A DNA stretch of 64,000 nucleotides from Aliiroseovarius sp. F20344 (GCF_023016155.1 NZ_JALKBG010000008.1:64501-128500), one strand, 5' to 3'; shown: positions 25,728-35,485, numbered from the stretch's first letter. Notes: a model not told the origin generated them from the letters alone. A program made the numbers and translations.

Positions 25728-25791
25728 CCGCGCTTTGTGCCGGAAAACCGCCAAGGTGGAAAGGGAAAAGCTTGTCCGCGCATGTGCGGGA

Positions 25792-26727
25792 TTAAGCGCG
25801 GGGGTGAGCGGCCTTGTACACTTCCAGAAGTCGGGATGTATCAAGCGCGGTATAGCCCTGAGTTGTGGACAGGCTGGAATGGCCCAGTAATTCCTGAATG
25901 GTGCGTAGGTCTCCGCCCGACGCCAAAAGATGCGTTGCAAAGCTGTGGCGCAACGCGTGTGGGGTGGCGGTTGCGGGAAGACCCAGCTGCAACCGCACTT
26001 GTTGCATCAGTTTCTGCACTTGTCGTGCGCCAAGTGCTCCCCCGCGCACGCCGCGAAACAGAGGGGCTTCGGGTGTTTCGGGATGGGGGCAAATCTTGCG
26101 ATAGGCTTCAACAGCTTCGCGGGCCACAGGCAAAACAGGCACCAAACGCTCTTTGTTGCCTTTACCGGTAATCCGCAGAACGTCCCCCAAGGGCGCATCT
26201 GACGCCGTTAGCCCCAATGCTTCGGAAATGCGAAGTCCACATCCGTAAAGCAAGGTGATGACAGCCGTATCGCGTGCGCCAACCCAATCGTGACGTGACT
26301 GCAATGGTGTGGCCTCTTGCACAGCTTTGGCGGCATCGGGCGACAGTGGACGTGGCAGTTTCTTGGCGAATTTCGGACTGCGCGTCGACAGCACGGCGGT
26401 GGCGTCGAACGCGTCTTGTTCGCTCAACCACACATAAAAGCTTTTCACGGCAGACAATGCCCGCGCCAAGCTGCGCGCTGCGACGCCACGCGCGCGTTCC
26501 GACGCCATCCAAGCCCGCATATCGCTGATTGAAACCCGGGCCAAAGCACCACGACCGGCCTCGCCCCCCAGATGGTTGGCCATGAACGCCAGATATCCCG
26601 ACAGATCAGCCTGATAGGCTTTGATCGTATTCTCAGACGCAGCGTCTAACGCGCGCTTATGTTCAAGAAATTGTTCCAGTGCATCACGCGCACCCGGGGC
26701 GATCTGCAATCTGTTTGGGCTGGTCAT
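25792..26727 (-). CDS. xerC: Tyrosine recombinase XerC
   Basis: Site-specific recombinase that, with XerD, resolves chromosome dimers at dif. The 311-residue protein has an N-terminal SAM-like core-binding domain (residues 10-110) and a catalytic domain with Arg in GLRISEAL (about 163), Lys in GKGNKERLVP, HxxR in HALRHSFATH (about 257), the LGHSSLSTTQ His and the nucleophile Tyr in GYTALD (about 291). Its location between DUF484 and pcs, and a conserved priA-tal-DUF484 block, argues for the housekeeping recombinase rather than a phage integrase. It overlaps the DUF484 gene by 4 bases. Confidence 0.95.
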   Translation of the reverse strand: MTSPNRLQIAPGARDALEQFLEHKRALDAASENTIKAYQADLSGYLAFMANHLGGEAGRGALARVSISDMRAWMASERARGVAARSLARALSAVKSFYVWLSEQDAFDATAVLSTRSPKFAKKLPRPLSPDAAKAVQEATPLQSRHDWVGARDTAVITLLYGCGLRISEALGLTASDAPLGDVLRITGKGNKERLVPVLPVAREAVEAYRKICPHPETPEAPLFRGVRGGALGARQVQKLMQQVRLQLGLPATATPHALRHSFATHLLASGGDLRTIQELLGHSSLSTTQGYTALDTSRLLEVYKAAHPRA

Positions 26728-27431
26728 GACAGCCAGCGGCGCATCGCGCGTTCAAACACGCCCCCAAAAAAGTCCAGAAGGTCTGTCGCCTGCCCTGGAC
26801 GGAATTGTGCAAGGTCTTCGGTGCCCATCACCAACATGCCAGGCAAACGACCTTCGCCCAAGTCAAGGACGACGCAAGCTTCGGATCTGATCCAGAAGCC
26901 GCAATCCCCATAAATGTCGGCATCGCGTTCCTGAATTTGGCGCAAGAAAACCTTGCGCCGGTCCGGGCCGGCCGCTTGCCCCAAATAGGTGTCAATAAAT
27001 CCAGCAGGCGTGGTGGAAATCACAGAACCCAACCGCGAGATGGCCGGATTAATTTCTTCCTGCGTTGTTTCCAGAACCAACCGAAGGCAATCCACCTTCA
27101 GCGTCTCAGCGACCTCACCATCAAGGCTTTGCATAAACTGGGCAAAGTCCTCCGGATCAAGCATGCGCAACACAGCCCGGTGGATCAGGTTCATTCCCGC
27201 AACATTTTCATAAGCCGCGGCCAGAACAGAACGGTGAGTGTCTTCCAACTCATCAAGTCGGTCTGTCAGCCGATCCATTGCGGCACCACGCAAATCCACG
27301 ATATTCGTGCCCATCTTGCGTTCGTGGGCTGAAACCAAGGCATTCATGATGTCTTGGTCATTTAAAATAGTTTCGGGCTGCGCAATCAGATGTGCGCGCA
27401 ACTCGTCATCCAACGCTGGGTGACCACTCAT
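26724..27431 (-). CDS. DUF484 family protein
   Basis: 235-residue protein with the GAF-like fold of DUF484. Features are an N-terminal helix pair with LIAQPETILNDQDIMNALV, a RLGDRV-type middle helix (here DRLDELEDTHRSVLAAAYEN), and the C-terminal strand LDLGEGRLPGMLVMGTED followed by F-x-P-GQATDLLDFFG. The family sits beside xerC in many proteobacteria; a role in cell-cycle or chromosome processing is suspected but not established. It is the first gene of a two-gene unit with xerC, which overlaps its stop. Confidence 0.9.
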   Translation of the reverse strand: MSGHPALDDELRAHLIAQPETILNDQDIMNALVSAHERKMGTNIVDLRGAAMDRLTDRLDELEDTHRSVLAAAYENVAGMNLIHRAVLRMLDPEDFAQFMQSLDGEVAETLKVDCLRLVLETTQEEINPAISRLGSVISTTPAGFIDTYLGQAAGPDRRKVFLRQIQERDADIYGDCGFWIRSEACVVLDLGEGRLPGMLVMGTEDLAQFRPGQATDLLDFFGGVFERAMRRWLS

Positions 27432-27510
27432 GACTGCCTCGATATTCTTGTCGTTTTTTGAGACTATACATTAAACGCACAGGTGATGCGGCAATAATTC
27501 GGGCATGTAG

Positions 27511-27538
27511 AAAAGAGAAAAGGGGGCCGTGGCCCCCT
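27511..27538 (-). terminator. Intrinsic terminator after the transaldolase gene
   Basis: On the minus strand an 8-bp perfect stem (AGGGGGCC / GGCCCCCT, 2-base loop) is followed by TTTCTCTTTT. It lies about 25 bases past the transaldolase stop and before the DUF484 start region. Confidence 0.85.
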
Positions 27539-27563
27539 CGTCACATCCTGATTTTCGTCTGAA

Positions 27564-28217
27564 TTACAGGATTTTGATGTCTGCGGCTTTGATATCAGCC
27601 AAGAAAGCGTCCAGCCCGTTATCCGTTAGTACGTGCTTTGCCATGGCCTGAATGACCGAGGGCGGAGCCGTTGCAACGTCTGCGCCAACCAATGCAGCGT
27701 CCTTCATGTGGTTCACATTTCGGATCGACGCGGCCAGGATCTGCGTTTCGAACATATAGTTGTCATAGATGGTGCGGATGTCTTCGATCAGCTCCATGCC
27801 ATCAAGGTTGATGTCGTCCAGTCGTCCGATGAAGGGCGAGATGAAGGTCGCGCCCGCCTTGGCAGCCAGCAGCGCTTGGTTGGCCGAGAAGCACAGGGTC
27901 ACGTTCACCATGGTGCCTTCGTCCGACAGAGTTTTACAGGCTTTCAGCCCGTCCCATGTCAATGGCACTTTCACGGCGATGTTGTCGGCGATCTTGGCCA
28001 GCTTGCGGCCCTCGGCGATCATCGTTTCCGCGTCAATCGCAGTCACTTCGGCGGACACGGGGCCATCTACGATGTCACAGATCTCTTTCGTGACGTCGAT
28101 GATGTCGCGGCCTGATTTTTTGATGATTGAGGGGTTGGTGGTCACACCGTCCACCATGCCAAGGTCATTCAGTTCCTTGATGGCGTCGATGTCGGCTGTA
28201 TCGGCGAAGAATTTCAT
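27564..28217 (-). CDS. fsa: Small transaldolase / fructose-6-phosphate aldolase family (TalC type)
   Basis: 217-residue TIM-barrel aldolase of the short transaldolase family. The N-terminus [16 protein letters not shown], the [12 protein letters not shown] segment, the Schiff-base lysine in [14 protein letters not shown] and [13 protein letters not shown] near the end are all present. In bacteria this family acts in the pentose phosphate pathway as transaldolase or cleaves fructose 6-phosphate; which activity applies here is not readable. The start at 28217 is used since the longer frame to 28406 overlaps the priA upstream region. The gene is divergent from priA. Confidence 0.93.
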   Translation of the reverse strand: MKFFADTADIDAIKELNDLGMVDGVTTNPSIIKKSGRDIIDVTKEICDIVDGPVSAEVTAIDAETMIAEGRKLAKIADNIAVKVPLTWDGLKACKTLSDEGTMVNVTLCFSANQALLAAKAGATFISPFIGRLDDINLDGMELIEDIRTIYDNYMFETQILAASIRNVNHMKDAALVGADVATAPPSVIQAMAKHVLTDNGLDAFLADIKAADIKIL

Positions 28218-28318
28218 GTGCGCGTTTCCTGCAGAAGTTTGCGTTTGCGCTCTCATACCCCATGGGCGCGCGCGCAGAAAGCCCTTATGGTGCGTTTCAT
28301 GACGGGGAATCTGGCAAT

Positions 28319-30514
28319 ATGAGCGACATTGAGCAGTTTCCGGAAGGCGCAAGGGTCGGCGTGCTGACCGCCCAGCCTCTGGACCGAATCCTGACCTACC
28401 GCGCACCTGAAGGGGGATGCGTGCAGGGGGATTTTGTCGAGGTGCCTTTGGGCCCGCGTAAAGTGTTGGGCGTGGTCTGGGGACCAGGCGAGGGCGGATT
28501 TGATGCGTCCAAGCTGCGTGCGGTGATCCGTGTGCTGGATGTTGCCCCGATGCGCCGCGAAATGGCCGAGTTTCTGACCCGCGTTGGTGACTACACGCTG
28601 ACGCCTATGTCCCAGATGCTACGTCTGGCCACCCGCGCGCCGGGTCTGTCGGACCCTCCGTCTATGCGCAAGGTGTTGAAGGCATCGGGTCATCGCCCCA
28701 ACCGCCTGACCGATGCGCGTGCCAAGGTGATGGACGTGCTGATGGATCATCCCGGTGTGGGCTTTACACAGAAGGAACTTGGTGATTTGGCGGGGGTCAG
28801 TGGCTCGGTCGTGAAGGGCCTGGTGAAGCTGGGGGCCATCCGCGAGGAAGATACGCCGCGTGACATGCCGTATCCACGGCTTGATCCATCGCTGCCCAGC
28901 AAGGAATTAACCGAAGATCAGGCCGCCGCCGCCAAGCAGCTGACCGATGGCGTGCGATCCGGCCGCTATGGCACCACGCTTTTGCGCGGCGTTACCGGGG
29001 CCGGAAAGACCGAGGTCTATCTGGAAGCCGTCGCCGCCTGTCTGCGCAAGGGCCGTCAGGCTTTGGTGCTTCTGCCCGAGATTGCCCTGACTGCCGAGTT
29101 CCTGAAACGGGTCGAGGAACGCTTTGGCGCGCGCCCCGCCGAATGGCATTCCGGCGTCACCATGACCGAACGCCGCCGGTGCTGGCGTATGGTTGGGCAG
29201 GGCGAAGCGCAACTGGTCGTCGGTGCGCGATCCTCGCTTTATCTACCCTTCCGTGACCTTGGGCTGGTGATCGTCGATGAGGAACATGACAGTTCTTACA
29301 AGCAGGAAGACGGGGTGCTTTATTCGGCACGTGACATGGCGGTGATGCGGGCGTCCATTTGTGACGCGCAGGTGGTGCTGGCCTCGGCCACGCCCTCGCT
29401 GGAAACATGGGCGAATTGCGAAGCCGGGAAATACAAGCGCATTGAATTGACCAGCCGCTATGGCCCCGCCGTGATGCCCGACATGCGCGCGATTGATATG
29501 CGGCAGGAAGAATTGCCCGCACAAAGCTGGATCTCGCCTACGCTGAAAGCGGCGGTGACCGCGCGCATTGCAAAGGGCGAGCAGTCGCTTCTCTTCATCA
29601 ACCGCCGTGGCTATGCGCCCGTCACCATCTGCCGCGCTTGCGGACACCAGATCGGGTGCGATCATTGCGACGCGCGTATGGTAGAGCATCGCTTTCAGAA
29701 ACGTCTGGTTTGCCACCAGTGCGGCGAAACGAAACCCATGCCGGACGCCTGCCCGGAATGCGAGGTCGAGGGCAAGCTGGCCCCTGTTGGCCCCGGTGTG
29801 GAACGGCTGGCCGAGGAAGTCACAGCGGCCTTCCCCGACGCGCGCATTGCAGTCCTGTCCTCGGACCTTTTCGGATCGGCCCGCGCCCTTAAAGCGCAGA
29901 TTGAGCTGATTGCTGAAGGCGGGGCCGACATCATCATCGGTACGCAGCTGGTGGCCAAGGGACACAACTTCCCGAAGCTGACTCTTGTGGGAGTGATCGA
30001 CGCTGACCTTGGCTTGCAAGGCTCTGATCTACGCGCCGCCGAACGGACCTTCCAGCTGATCCGGCAGGTTGCAGGACGGGCAGGACGAGCCGAGACACCG
30101 GGGGTGGCTTTGCTGCAAACCTTCCAACCCGAACACCCGGTGATCCGCGCGATCCTTGCGGGCGAGGAAGAGAAGTTCTGGAAAGCCGAAGCGGGCGAAC
30201 GCCAAGCCGCTGGCGTGCCGCCTTACGGTCGCATGGCGGGGATCGTCCTGTCCTCGCCCGACATTCAAGCCGTGTTCGATCTTGGGGCCGAGATGGCGCG
30301 ACGGTCCGAACCGCTCACCCAAATCGGCGCGCAGCTCTTCGGCCCCGCCCCAGCCCCCATCGCCCGCGTGCGCGGCCGCCACCGCGTACGACTGCTGGTC
30401 AAAGCCGAGAAAACCGCCCCCATCCAAGCCGCCCTAAAACGCTGGCTGGTGCAGTTCCAGATCAAAGGGGATATGCGGGTGTCGGTGGATATTGATCCGC
30501 AGAGTTTCTACTAG
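28319..30514 (+). CDS. priA: Primosomal protein N' (replication restart helicase PriA)
   Basis: 731-residue 3'-to-5' helicase that reloads the replisome at stalled forks. It has the N-terminal 3'-BD domain ([20 protein letters not shown] and the [14 protein letters not shown] strand), Walker A GVTGAGKT (about residue 224-231), DEEH helicase box near 320, a zinc-binding insertion with paired CxxC motifs ([13 protein letters not shown] ... CHQCG ... CPEC, about 438-483) and helicase motifs [13 protein letters not shown] and [10 protein letters not shown]. The ATG at 28319 with [10 protein letters not shown] is preferred over 28262. It is divergent from the transaldolase gene. Confidence 0.97.
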   Translation: MSDIEQFPEGARVGVLTAQPLDRILTYRAPEGGCVQGDFVEVPLGPRKVLGVVWGPGEGGFDASKLRAVIRVLDVAPMRREMAEFLTRVGDYTLTPMSQMLRLATRAPGLSDPPSMRKVLKASGHRPNRLTDARAKVMDVLMDHPGVGFTQKELGDLAGVSGSVVKGLVKLGAIREEDTPRDMPYPRLDPSLPSKELTEDQAAAAKQLTDGVRSGRYGTTLLRGVTGAGKTEVYLEAVAACLRKGRQALVLLPEIALTAEFLKRVEERFGARPAEWHSGVTMTERRRCWRMVGQGEAQLVVGARSSLYLPFRDLGLVIVDEEHDSSYKQEDGVLYSARDMAVMRASICDAQVVLASATPSLETWANCEAGKYKRIELTSRYGPAVMPDMRAIDMRQEELPAQSWISPTLKAAVTARIAKGEQSLLFINRRGYAPVTICRACGHQIGCDHCDARMVEHRFQKRLVCHQCGETKPMPDACPECEVEGKLAPVGPGVERLAEEVTAAFPDARIAVLSSDLFGSARALKAQIELIAEGGADIIIGTQLVAKGHNFPKLTLVGVIDADLGLQGSDLRAAERTFQLIRQVAGRAGRAETPGVALLQTFQPEHPVIRAILAGEEEKFWKAEAGERQAAGVPPYGRMAGIVLSSPDIQAVFDLGAEMARRSEPLTQIGAQLFGPAPAPIARVRGRHRVRLLVKAEKTAPIQAALKRWLVQFQIKGDMRVSVDIDPQSFY

Positions 30515-30549
30515 ATCCCGCTACGCGCCATACGTGCAGCAAAAACATC

Positions 30550-30825
30550 TTACTGCGCAAAAACGTGAAACATGATCGGGACCATTGGCAGTGTCACTAT
30601 GTAGGGCACCACGAATGCAAAGATGCAGAGCCAAGCTTTCCCGTCCTCGCCGGGCCGTGGCGCCTTTGCGATCAGCGTGACGCCACTGGCTGCAAAAAGC
30701 AGGCCCGGTAGATAGAGCAGAATAAGAACGTCCTGATCGAATGGTAGGTTGAAGGAAGGCTGAAGCAGCATCCCTGCGAGAACGAAGTGGATCAGTCCAG
30801 CACCGACGGCGATTGCGCTTTTCAT
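30550..30825 (-). CDS. Small integral membrane protein, hypothetical
   Basis: 91-residue hydrophobic protein with three predicted helices (about residues 5-22, 34-54 and 68-88) separated by short loops; LIAKAPRPGEDGKAW is the cytoplasmic loop. I do not recognise a family. Alternative starts lie 12 residues upstream (30861) and none has a strong ribosome-binding site. It converges with priA and is followed in the same orientation by no close gene. Regarded as real because hydrophobic segments are long and the frame is clean. Confidence 0.6.
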   Translation of the reverse strand: MKSAIAVGAGLIHFVLAGMLLQPSFNLPFDQDVLILLYLPGLLFAASGVTLIAKAPRPGEDGKAWLCIFAFVVPYIVTLPMVPIMFHVFAQ

Positions 30826-30932
30826 GTCGGAATTACATGCGACCATGGCCGCCCGTGTCAATTGCGCTTGCCGTTTGGGGATTAGGGGCGTTGTGTGGTC
30901 GAAAGGATTTCCCTGCGATCACGCGGGTAAGT

Positions 30933-32000
30933 CTACTCCGCCGCCACCCCAACAGCCCCGCGCTGATCTACCAGCGCGTCTGTCACCATCGCGCCGATCC
31001 ACATGCACAGAAGGGCAAGCCATGCGGTGCCGACGAAGATGGAGCCTCCGGTGACGCCTGCGCCGATGGCACAGCCGCCAGCCAGCATCGCGCCGAAGCC
31101 CATAAGGACGGCCCCAGTCATCGAGCGGCGCATGTTGGCCTCGCCCTCGAACCCTTGGAACTTAAACTCGCCGGTCAGCCAACTGGCGGCGAAGGCCCCG
31201 ATGACGACGCCGGGGACAAGGCCCACGTCGAACTCCAACACCGGGTCGGACACAAGGAAGAACATGAGCGTATTTGCGGACGGACCTGAAAAAGTTGCCG
31301 AGGTTACGGACACAGGTTCAAACGCGGCAAGTGAAAGCTGATAGGTTAGCACCCAGCCCAGTGCGACTGCGAAGCCGACGCCCGAGCCAAAGATCAGCCG
31401 TGCATAACCCATGCCTGATTTGCGTGCGATGGTGATGGCAAGCACGGCGGTAAACAGCCCCATGGCCAAGCCGCCCCATTCGGGTGCGCCGACCAAGGTC
31501 AGAAGGTTCACGTTCACGCCGCCCTCGGTCATCCAAAGGCGGGCGAGGGTGTCGCGGGTGGGGGCAAGCCAGCCGTGCAGGCTCATCTGGGCGACCACGG
31601 CAAAGATCAGACCAGAGACGACGGATCGTAAATTGCCCGTTGCCGCCAGCACAAGAAGGCGTCCAGAACAGCCACGCGCCAGCACCATGCCCACGCCAAA
31701 CAGAAGCCCGCCAATGATTGCGCCGGACCAGCTGCCAGTCACGGCCATCATGCGCGCGTCCTCGGTCCGCATAAGACCCAGAAGGTTCGCGCCCTGAACC
31801 CAAACGAGCGCAGTTGAGAAGGTCAACAGCCACACGGCGACCGAGCTGTCCATCATGCGGCGCGCGAACTCCACCGTGGCGGCGCGCAGGCAGAACCGCG
31901 AGCGCTGGGCGGAGACACCAAAAACGATGCCCGTAATCAGGCCAAAAAGCGCGGCGGTCGGGTTCTCTCCGATCCGGTCGATCAGTGGGACGATATCCAT
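30933..32000 (-). CDS. YeeE/YedE family membrane protein (sulfur-compound transporter type)
   Basis: 355-residue polytopic protein with about nine to ten helices. The conserved cysteine-containing loops of the YeeE/YedE family are present: SAQRSRFCLRAATVEF, VLARGCSGRLLVLAATG and MLAGGCAIGAGVTGGS. In TsuA-like members these cysteines relay thiosulfate across the membrane; that function is family knowledge applied by analogy. The gene reads away from a divergent MFS gene; the intergenic region (32001-32132) carries an FNR-like box at 32051-32064, suggesting oxygen-linked control. The start has GGAGG-like sequence upstream (AAGGAGGCCCC). Confidence 0.9.
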   Translation of the reverse strand: MDIVPLIDRIGENPTAALFGLITGIVFGVSAQRSRFCLRAATVEFARRMMDSSVAVWLLTFSTALVWVQGANLLGLMRTEDARMMAVTGSWSGAIIGGLLFGVGMVLARGCSGRLLVLAATGNLRSVVSGLIFAVVAQMSLHGWLAPTRDTLARLWMTEGGVNVNLLTLVGAPEWGGLAMGLFTAVLAITIARKSGMGYARLIFGSGVGFAVALGWVLTYQLSLAAFEPVSVTSATFSGPSANTLMFFLVSDPVLEFDVGLVPGVVIGAFAASWLTGEFKFQGFEGEANMRRSMTGAVLMGFGAMLAGGCAIGAGVTGGSIFVGTAWLALLCMWIGAMVTDALVDQRGAVGVAAE

Positions 32001-32050
32001 GGGGCCTCCTTGAACTTGGCGCAGTTTTAAAGGCTGGAGCGCGCCAAGCC

Positions 32051-32064
32051 TTGACCTATGTCAG
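32051..32064. promoter_or_regulatory. FNR/Dnr-like box between the YeeE and MFS genes
   Basis: TTGACCTATGTCAG matches the Rhodobacterales FnrL/Dnr pattern TTGA-N6-TCAA in seven of eight conserved positions. Its centre lies about 57 bases from the YeeE start and 75 from the MFS start, either compatible with an activator site at about -40 of a promoter. Confidence 0.4.
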
Positions 32065-32132
32065 AAACGCATCAGCATTTTTGAATGCGATTAGCGCTCG
32101 CCAAGCCTGCTAAAGGGGCGTAATGCAAGCGG

Positions 32133-33368
32133 ATGAGACACCAGATCCTGACCCTTGACGAAGCCCGCGAACAGCCCTTCTGGCGCCGCCCGATTTTCCT
32201 GCTGATGCTGATGGCAGCGGGGATGCCGATTGCGTTCTTCACATGGTCGGCTCTTCTGAACAATTTCGTGATCGAGGCTGCAGACTTCACCGGGGTCGAG
32301 ATCGGCTGGCTGCACACGGTGCGCGAGATTCCGGGCTTTCTGGCAATCGGCGTTATCGCGTTGTTGATGCTGTTTCGCGAACAGGTTTTAGGTGTTGTGT
32401 CGCTGGGTCTTCTGGGGGCTGCCACCGCGATAACAGCATGGTTTCCAAGCTTTGGCGGCATTCTGACCGTAACGATGCTAAGCTCGATCGGGTTTCACTA
32501 CTTTGAGACCGTGAACCAATCCTTGCAGCTGCAGTGGATCGACAAGAAACGTGCACCACAGATGCTGGGGTGGATAATGTCCATCGGGTCGGCCGCTGCT
32601 TTGGTCAGCTATGGTCTTTTGGTTCTGACATGGAAGACGTTCGATCTGAGCTACAACCTTGTCTACATGATTGCGGGCGGTGTGACGTTGGCCATCGCCA
32701 TCTTTGCGTTCTTCGCCTATCCGCAGTTTGAAAGCCCTGAACCGCAGCTGAAGCAATTCGTGCTGCGTAAACGCTACTGGTTGTACTATGCGCTGCAGTT
32801 CATGGCGGGCGCACGTCGGCAGATCTTCATCGTCTTCGCGGCTTTCATGATGGTCGAACGCTTCGGCTTCGAAGTGCACGAGGTCACCGCACTGTTCCTG
32901 ATCAACTATGTCGCCAACATCTTTTTTGCGCCTCTGATGGGAAAAGCCGTGGCCAAATGGGGTGAACGGCGCGCATTGATATTTGAGTATGTCGGGCTGA
33001 TGGGTGTGTTTCTGGCCTATGGCGGCATCTATTTCTTTGGTTGGGGCGTGGTGCTGGCCGCAGTGCTTTATGTACTCGACCACCTGTTCTTTGCATTGGC
33101 GTTTGCACTGAAAACCTACTTCCAGAAGATCGCAGATCCGCAAGACATCGCACCCACGGCGGCGGTGGCCTTTACCATAAACCATATTGCAGCGGTCTTT
33201 CTGCCAGCGCTTTTGGGGTATTTGTGGGTTGTGTCGCCCGGTGCGGTATTCGGGCTGGCCGCAGCCATGGCTGGAGTTTCGCTGGGCTTGTCCATGCTAA
33301 TTCCCCGCCATCCCGAAAAAGGGAATGAGACAATCCTGTCTTATCGGATTGCACGCCCTGCCGAATAG
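32133..33368 (+). CDS. MFS-type transporter
   Basis: 411-residue protein with twelve predicted helices and a central cytoplasmic loop near residues 205-220. The N-terminus MRHQILTLDEAREQPFWRRP is long and polar; helix 1 follows at about 21-45. Weak MFS signatures are seen: GWLHTVREIPGF in the first half and ALIFEYVGL after helix 8. The substrate cannot be read. An uncommon feature is the run of aromatic residues FHYFETVNQSLQLQWIDKK between helices 4 and 5. It is divergent from the YeeE gene across a region with an FNR-like site. The YcxB-like gene follows after 133 bases. Confidence 0.85.
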   Translation: MRHQILTLDEAREQPFWRRPIFLLMLMAAGMPIAFFTWSALLNNFVIEAADFTGVEIGWLHTVREIPGFLAIGVIALLMLFREQVLGVVSLGLLGAATAITAWFPSFGGILTVTMLSSIGFHYFETVNQSLQLQWIDKKRAPQMLGWIMSIGSAAALVSYGLLVLTWKTFDLSYNLVYMIAGGVTLAIAIFAFFAYPQFESPEPQLKQFVLRKRYWLYYALQFMAGARRQIFIVFAAFMMVERFGFEVHEVTALFLINYVANIFFAPLMGKAVAKWGERRALIFEYVGLMGVFLAYGGIYFFGWGVVLAAVLYVLDHLFFALAFALKTYFQKIADPQDIAPTAAVAFTINHIAAVFLPALLGYLWVVSPGAVFGLAAAMAGVSLGLSMLIPRHPEKGNETILSYRIARPAE

Positions 33369-33501
33369 GCGAGAACCTGCGTGCATCTGCAGGGTGGGAT
33401 AATCCATACTCGTAGAATGCAACTTAATCTGACAAACTAAGCGCGCCTGACAACCCTTGGCTGTCGGCGTTGATTTTTGATTGCGATTCAAGAGATTTGA
33501 T

Positions 33502-34047
33502 TTGAGCACCAGTTTTGAATTCTATTCGCGTTTCGATGCGATTGACATCGGCTATGCCATGCGCGCCCTTGCTGCCGAACGCCGCAAGCGGTCTAAAGGC
33601 TGGGGCGCTGAAATCAGAGCCGCGATCCTGATCGTCGCTTTGATTGCCATCGCTGCCATTGCAACTTTCTCCAATGATGCAGGGATTGGCGTGTTCTTGG
33701 CGTTTTTGCTTCTGATCGGGGCAGGGCTTCTTGTTATAAGGCACAATATACAATCGTATCAGGCGAAACTTAGCAGATCGCCCATGCGCGAAGGTGTGGC
33801 ACAGGTTGTTTTGTCCGCGCTGGGTATGCGGATCACGCATCCGGGATTTGAGGTTTTGATCTCATGGAGCCACATGGAAGGTCTGATTGTGACCGAACGT
33901 GGGCTGCTGTTGCTGATTGATGGCTACGGGTATTGCCCGATTGAACGCTCTGCCTTTAACGACGATGCGCACATGAGAGAGGTCGCCGACCAAATTGAAG
34001 TCTGGAGGGCCGCAGCCGGTGTTGACACCTCGGCCCCAGATGCTTGA
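33502..34047 (+). CDS. YcxB-like domain membrane protein
   Basis: 181-residue protein with two adjacent helices (about residues 36-57 and 62-82) and a C-terminal soluble domain of the YcxB type (VLSALGMRITHPGFEVLISWSHMEGLIVTERGLLL). The TTG start at 33502 gives MSTSFEFYSRFD; another TTG at 33481 would add seven residues and neither has a strong ribosome-binding site. Proteins of this fold are of unknown function and resemble a small PH-like domain on a membrane anchor. The gene is followed after 51 bases by prmA on the same strand. Base composition is a little lower in GC than the average. Confidence 0.75.
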   Translation: MSTSFEFYSRFDAIDIGYAMRALAAERRKRSKGWGAEIRAAILIVALIAIAAIATFSNDAGIGVFLAFLLLIGAGLLVIRHNIQSYQAKLSRSPMREGVAQVVLSALGMRITHPGFEVLISWSHMEGLIVTERGLLLLIDGYGYCPIERSAFNDDAHMREVADQIEVWRAAAGVDTSAPDA

Positions 34048-34098
34048 CCCGCTGAATTGGTGGCGGTAGGCACAAGGGCTTTTGGGAAAGGAAACCAT

Positions 34099-34968
34099 AT
34101 GCCCACGTGGACCGCATTGACGACCGTTACCGGACAAGACGCAGCTGAGGCCCTTGGGGCGGCGATGGAAAATCTTGTCCCAGAACCCACTGGTGTCGGC
34201 GTTTTTGAGATCGAAGATGATAGTGGGATATGGGAAGTCGGCGGGTATTTCGTCGAAGAACCGGACACTGCTGGTCTGGCGCTTTTGTCCTCGATGCATG
34301 CTGCCAAAGACTTCACTGTGTCAGAACTGCCCGAGGTCGATTGGGTCGCCCATGTGAAGCGCGAGCTGGCACCCGTCGAGGCTGGACAGTTCTTTGTCTA
34401 TGGAAGCCATGACGCCGCATTGCTTCCTAAAGAAAAAATTGGGTTGCTGATTGATGCGGCCATGGCCTTTGGTACGGGACATCATGGAACCACTCTTGGC
34501 TGCCTGCGTGCGCTGGATTTCTTGGTGCAAGACGGTTTCGTCGGAAAAAGCGTGGCAGATATTGGCTGCGGAACGGCAGTTCTGGGTATGGCCGCGGCGA
34601 AAATCTGGCCTGATACTGTTATTGCCAGCGATATTGACGAAGTGGCTGTAGATGTCGCGCGCGCAAACGTTGCCGCCAATGATTTGCAGGATCGCGTGAT
34701 CTGCGTGGAAGCGGCTGGTTTCGGCGCCGATGCGATTGCGAAAAAAGCCCCTTTTGATTTGGTTTTCGCAAACATCCTCAAGGGACCTTTGATTGGATTA
34801 GCCTCTGATATGAGAGCAAATATTGCGGCAGGTGGATTCGCAATCCTATCAGGAATTCTTAACCCTCAAGCTGATGAAGTTGTTCAAAGCTACAATCAAA
34901 ACGGGTTCGAATTGACCCAGCGGCAAGAGATTGGTGACTGGACCACCTTGATTTTGCGGAAAAAATGA
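34099..34968 (+). CDS. prmA: Ribosomal protein L11 methyltransferase
   Basis: Trimethylates ribosomal protein L11 using S-adenosylmethionine. The 289-residue protein has the PrmA layout: N-terminal substrate domain and a Rossmann methyltransferase with motif I VADIGCGTAVLGMAA (about residues 153-167) after FGTGHHGTTLGCL, and the LVFANILKGPL segment that carries motif IV. ATG 34099 (MPTWTALTT) is supported by AAAGGAAA; the longer frame adds 14 residues. It appears to form a unit with the YcxB-like gene. Confidence 0.95.
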   Translation: MPTWTALTTVTGQDAAEALGAAMENLVPEPTGVGVFEIEDDSGIWEVGGYFVEEPDTAGLALLSSMHAAKDFTVSELPEVDWVAHVKRELAPVEAGQFFVYGSHDAALLPKEKIGLLIDAAMAFGTGHHGTTLGCLRALDFLVQDGFVGKSVADIGCGTAVLGMAAAKIWPDTVIASDIDEVAVDVARANVAANDLQDRVICVEAAGFGADAIAKKAPFDLVFANILKGPLIGLASDMRANIAAGGFAILSGILNPQADEVVQSYNQNGFELTQRQEIGDWTTLILRKK

Positions 34969-35080
34969 AGAAAATGTGGCAAGAAACAATAGGTTTCCTA
35001 GCAAGTGCCTCAAAATTGCTGTAATTTGTAATTGCTGCTTGTTTTTTTTGTTTAGGCTTATCAGCTAGGGGGAATTAGGT

Positions 35081-35428
35081 ATGGCTGAAGCTCAGGTGAG
35101 AGATTTTCGAAAACGTGTGCGACAAATTGATCGTCGTCACAATAAAATAACCCGTGGTTACGTCCATCTTGAAGAGCGGGACGGGCTTCTGGTTCCAAAG
35201 GAAAGTAGTTTCAAAAGCCGTAGCTTCCCGCTGCGTGCGATTGTGATTGCGCTTGTTGGGCTTGTTGTTTTTAAGGGCTTGTTGGTTAGTCAAGTTGGTA
35301 TTTCCAGCTACTCCACACGTCTTGAAAGCCTTGCTGAAGGTGGCGCAATTGAAAAGGCCGGGGCTTGGTTGATGCAAATCGATCCGTTCTCGCTTGCTGT
35401 TGCCGAGATGGTAGCCGGACTTTTCTAA
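35081..35428 (+). CDS. Single-helix membrane protein, hypothetical
   Basis: 115-residue protein of unknown family. Order: basic, soluble N-terminus (residues 1-48, with DRRHNKITRGYVHLEERDGLLVP), one membrane helix (about 51-73), then a periplasmic tail of about 40 residues with a second amphipathic helix near the C-terminus. The upstream region (34969-35080) is AT-rich with a run of T, and the gene has its own terminator, so it is likely a monocistronic transcript. ATG 35081 follows AGGGGGAATT, a good ribosome-binding site. Conserved orphan of this kind often occurs in Rhodobacterales, but I cannot name it. Confidence 0.75.
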   Translation: MAEAQVRDFRKRVRQIDRRHNKITRGYVHLEERDGLLVPKESSFKSRSFPLRAIVIALVGLVVFKGLLVSQVGISSYSTRLESLAEGGAIEKAGAWLMQIDPFSLAVAEMVAGLF

Positions 35429-35450
35429 GCTTTCAGAGATCTGAATAGAG

Positions 35451-35485
35451 ACTGGCTTGCATTTATTGCAGGCCAGTTTTTCTTT
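35451..35485 (+). terminator. Intrinsic terminator after the 115-residue protein gene
   Basis: ACTGGCTTGCA and TGCAGGCCAGT form an 11-bp stem with one G-T pair around a 5-base loop, followed by TTTTTCTTT. It lies 22 bases past the stop at 35428. Confidence 0.85.

Noticed and set aside
25792-26727. xerC as a phage or island integrase
   Set aside because: It sits in a conserved housekeeping block, has no att-like direct repeats or tRNA beside it, and no phage genes follow.
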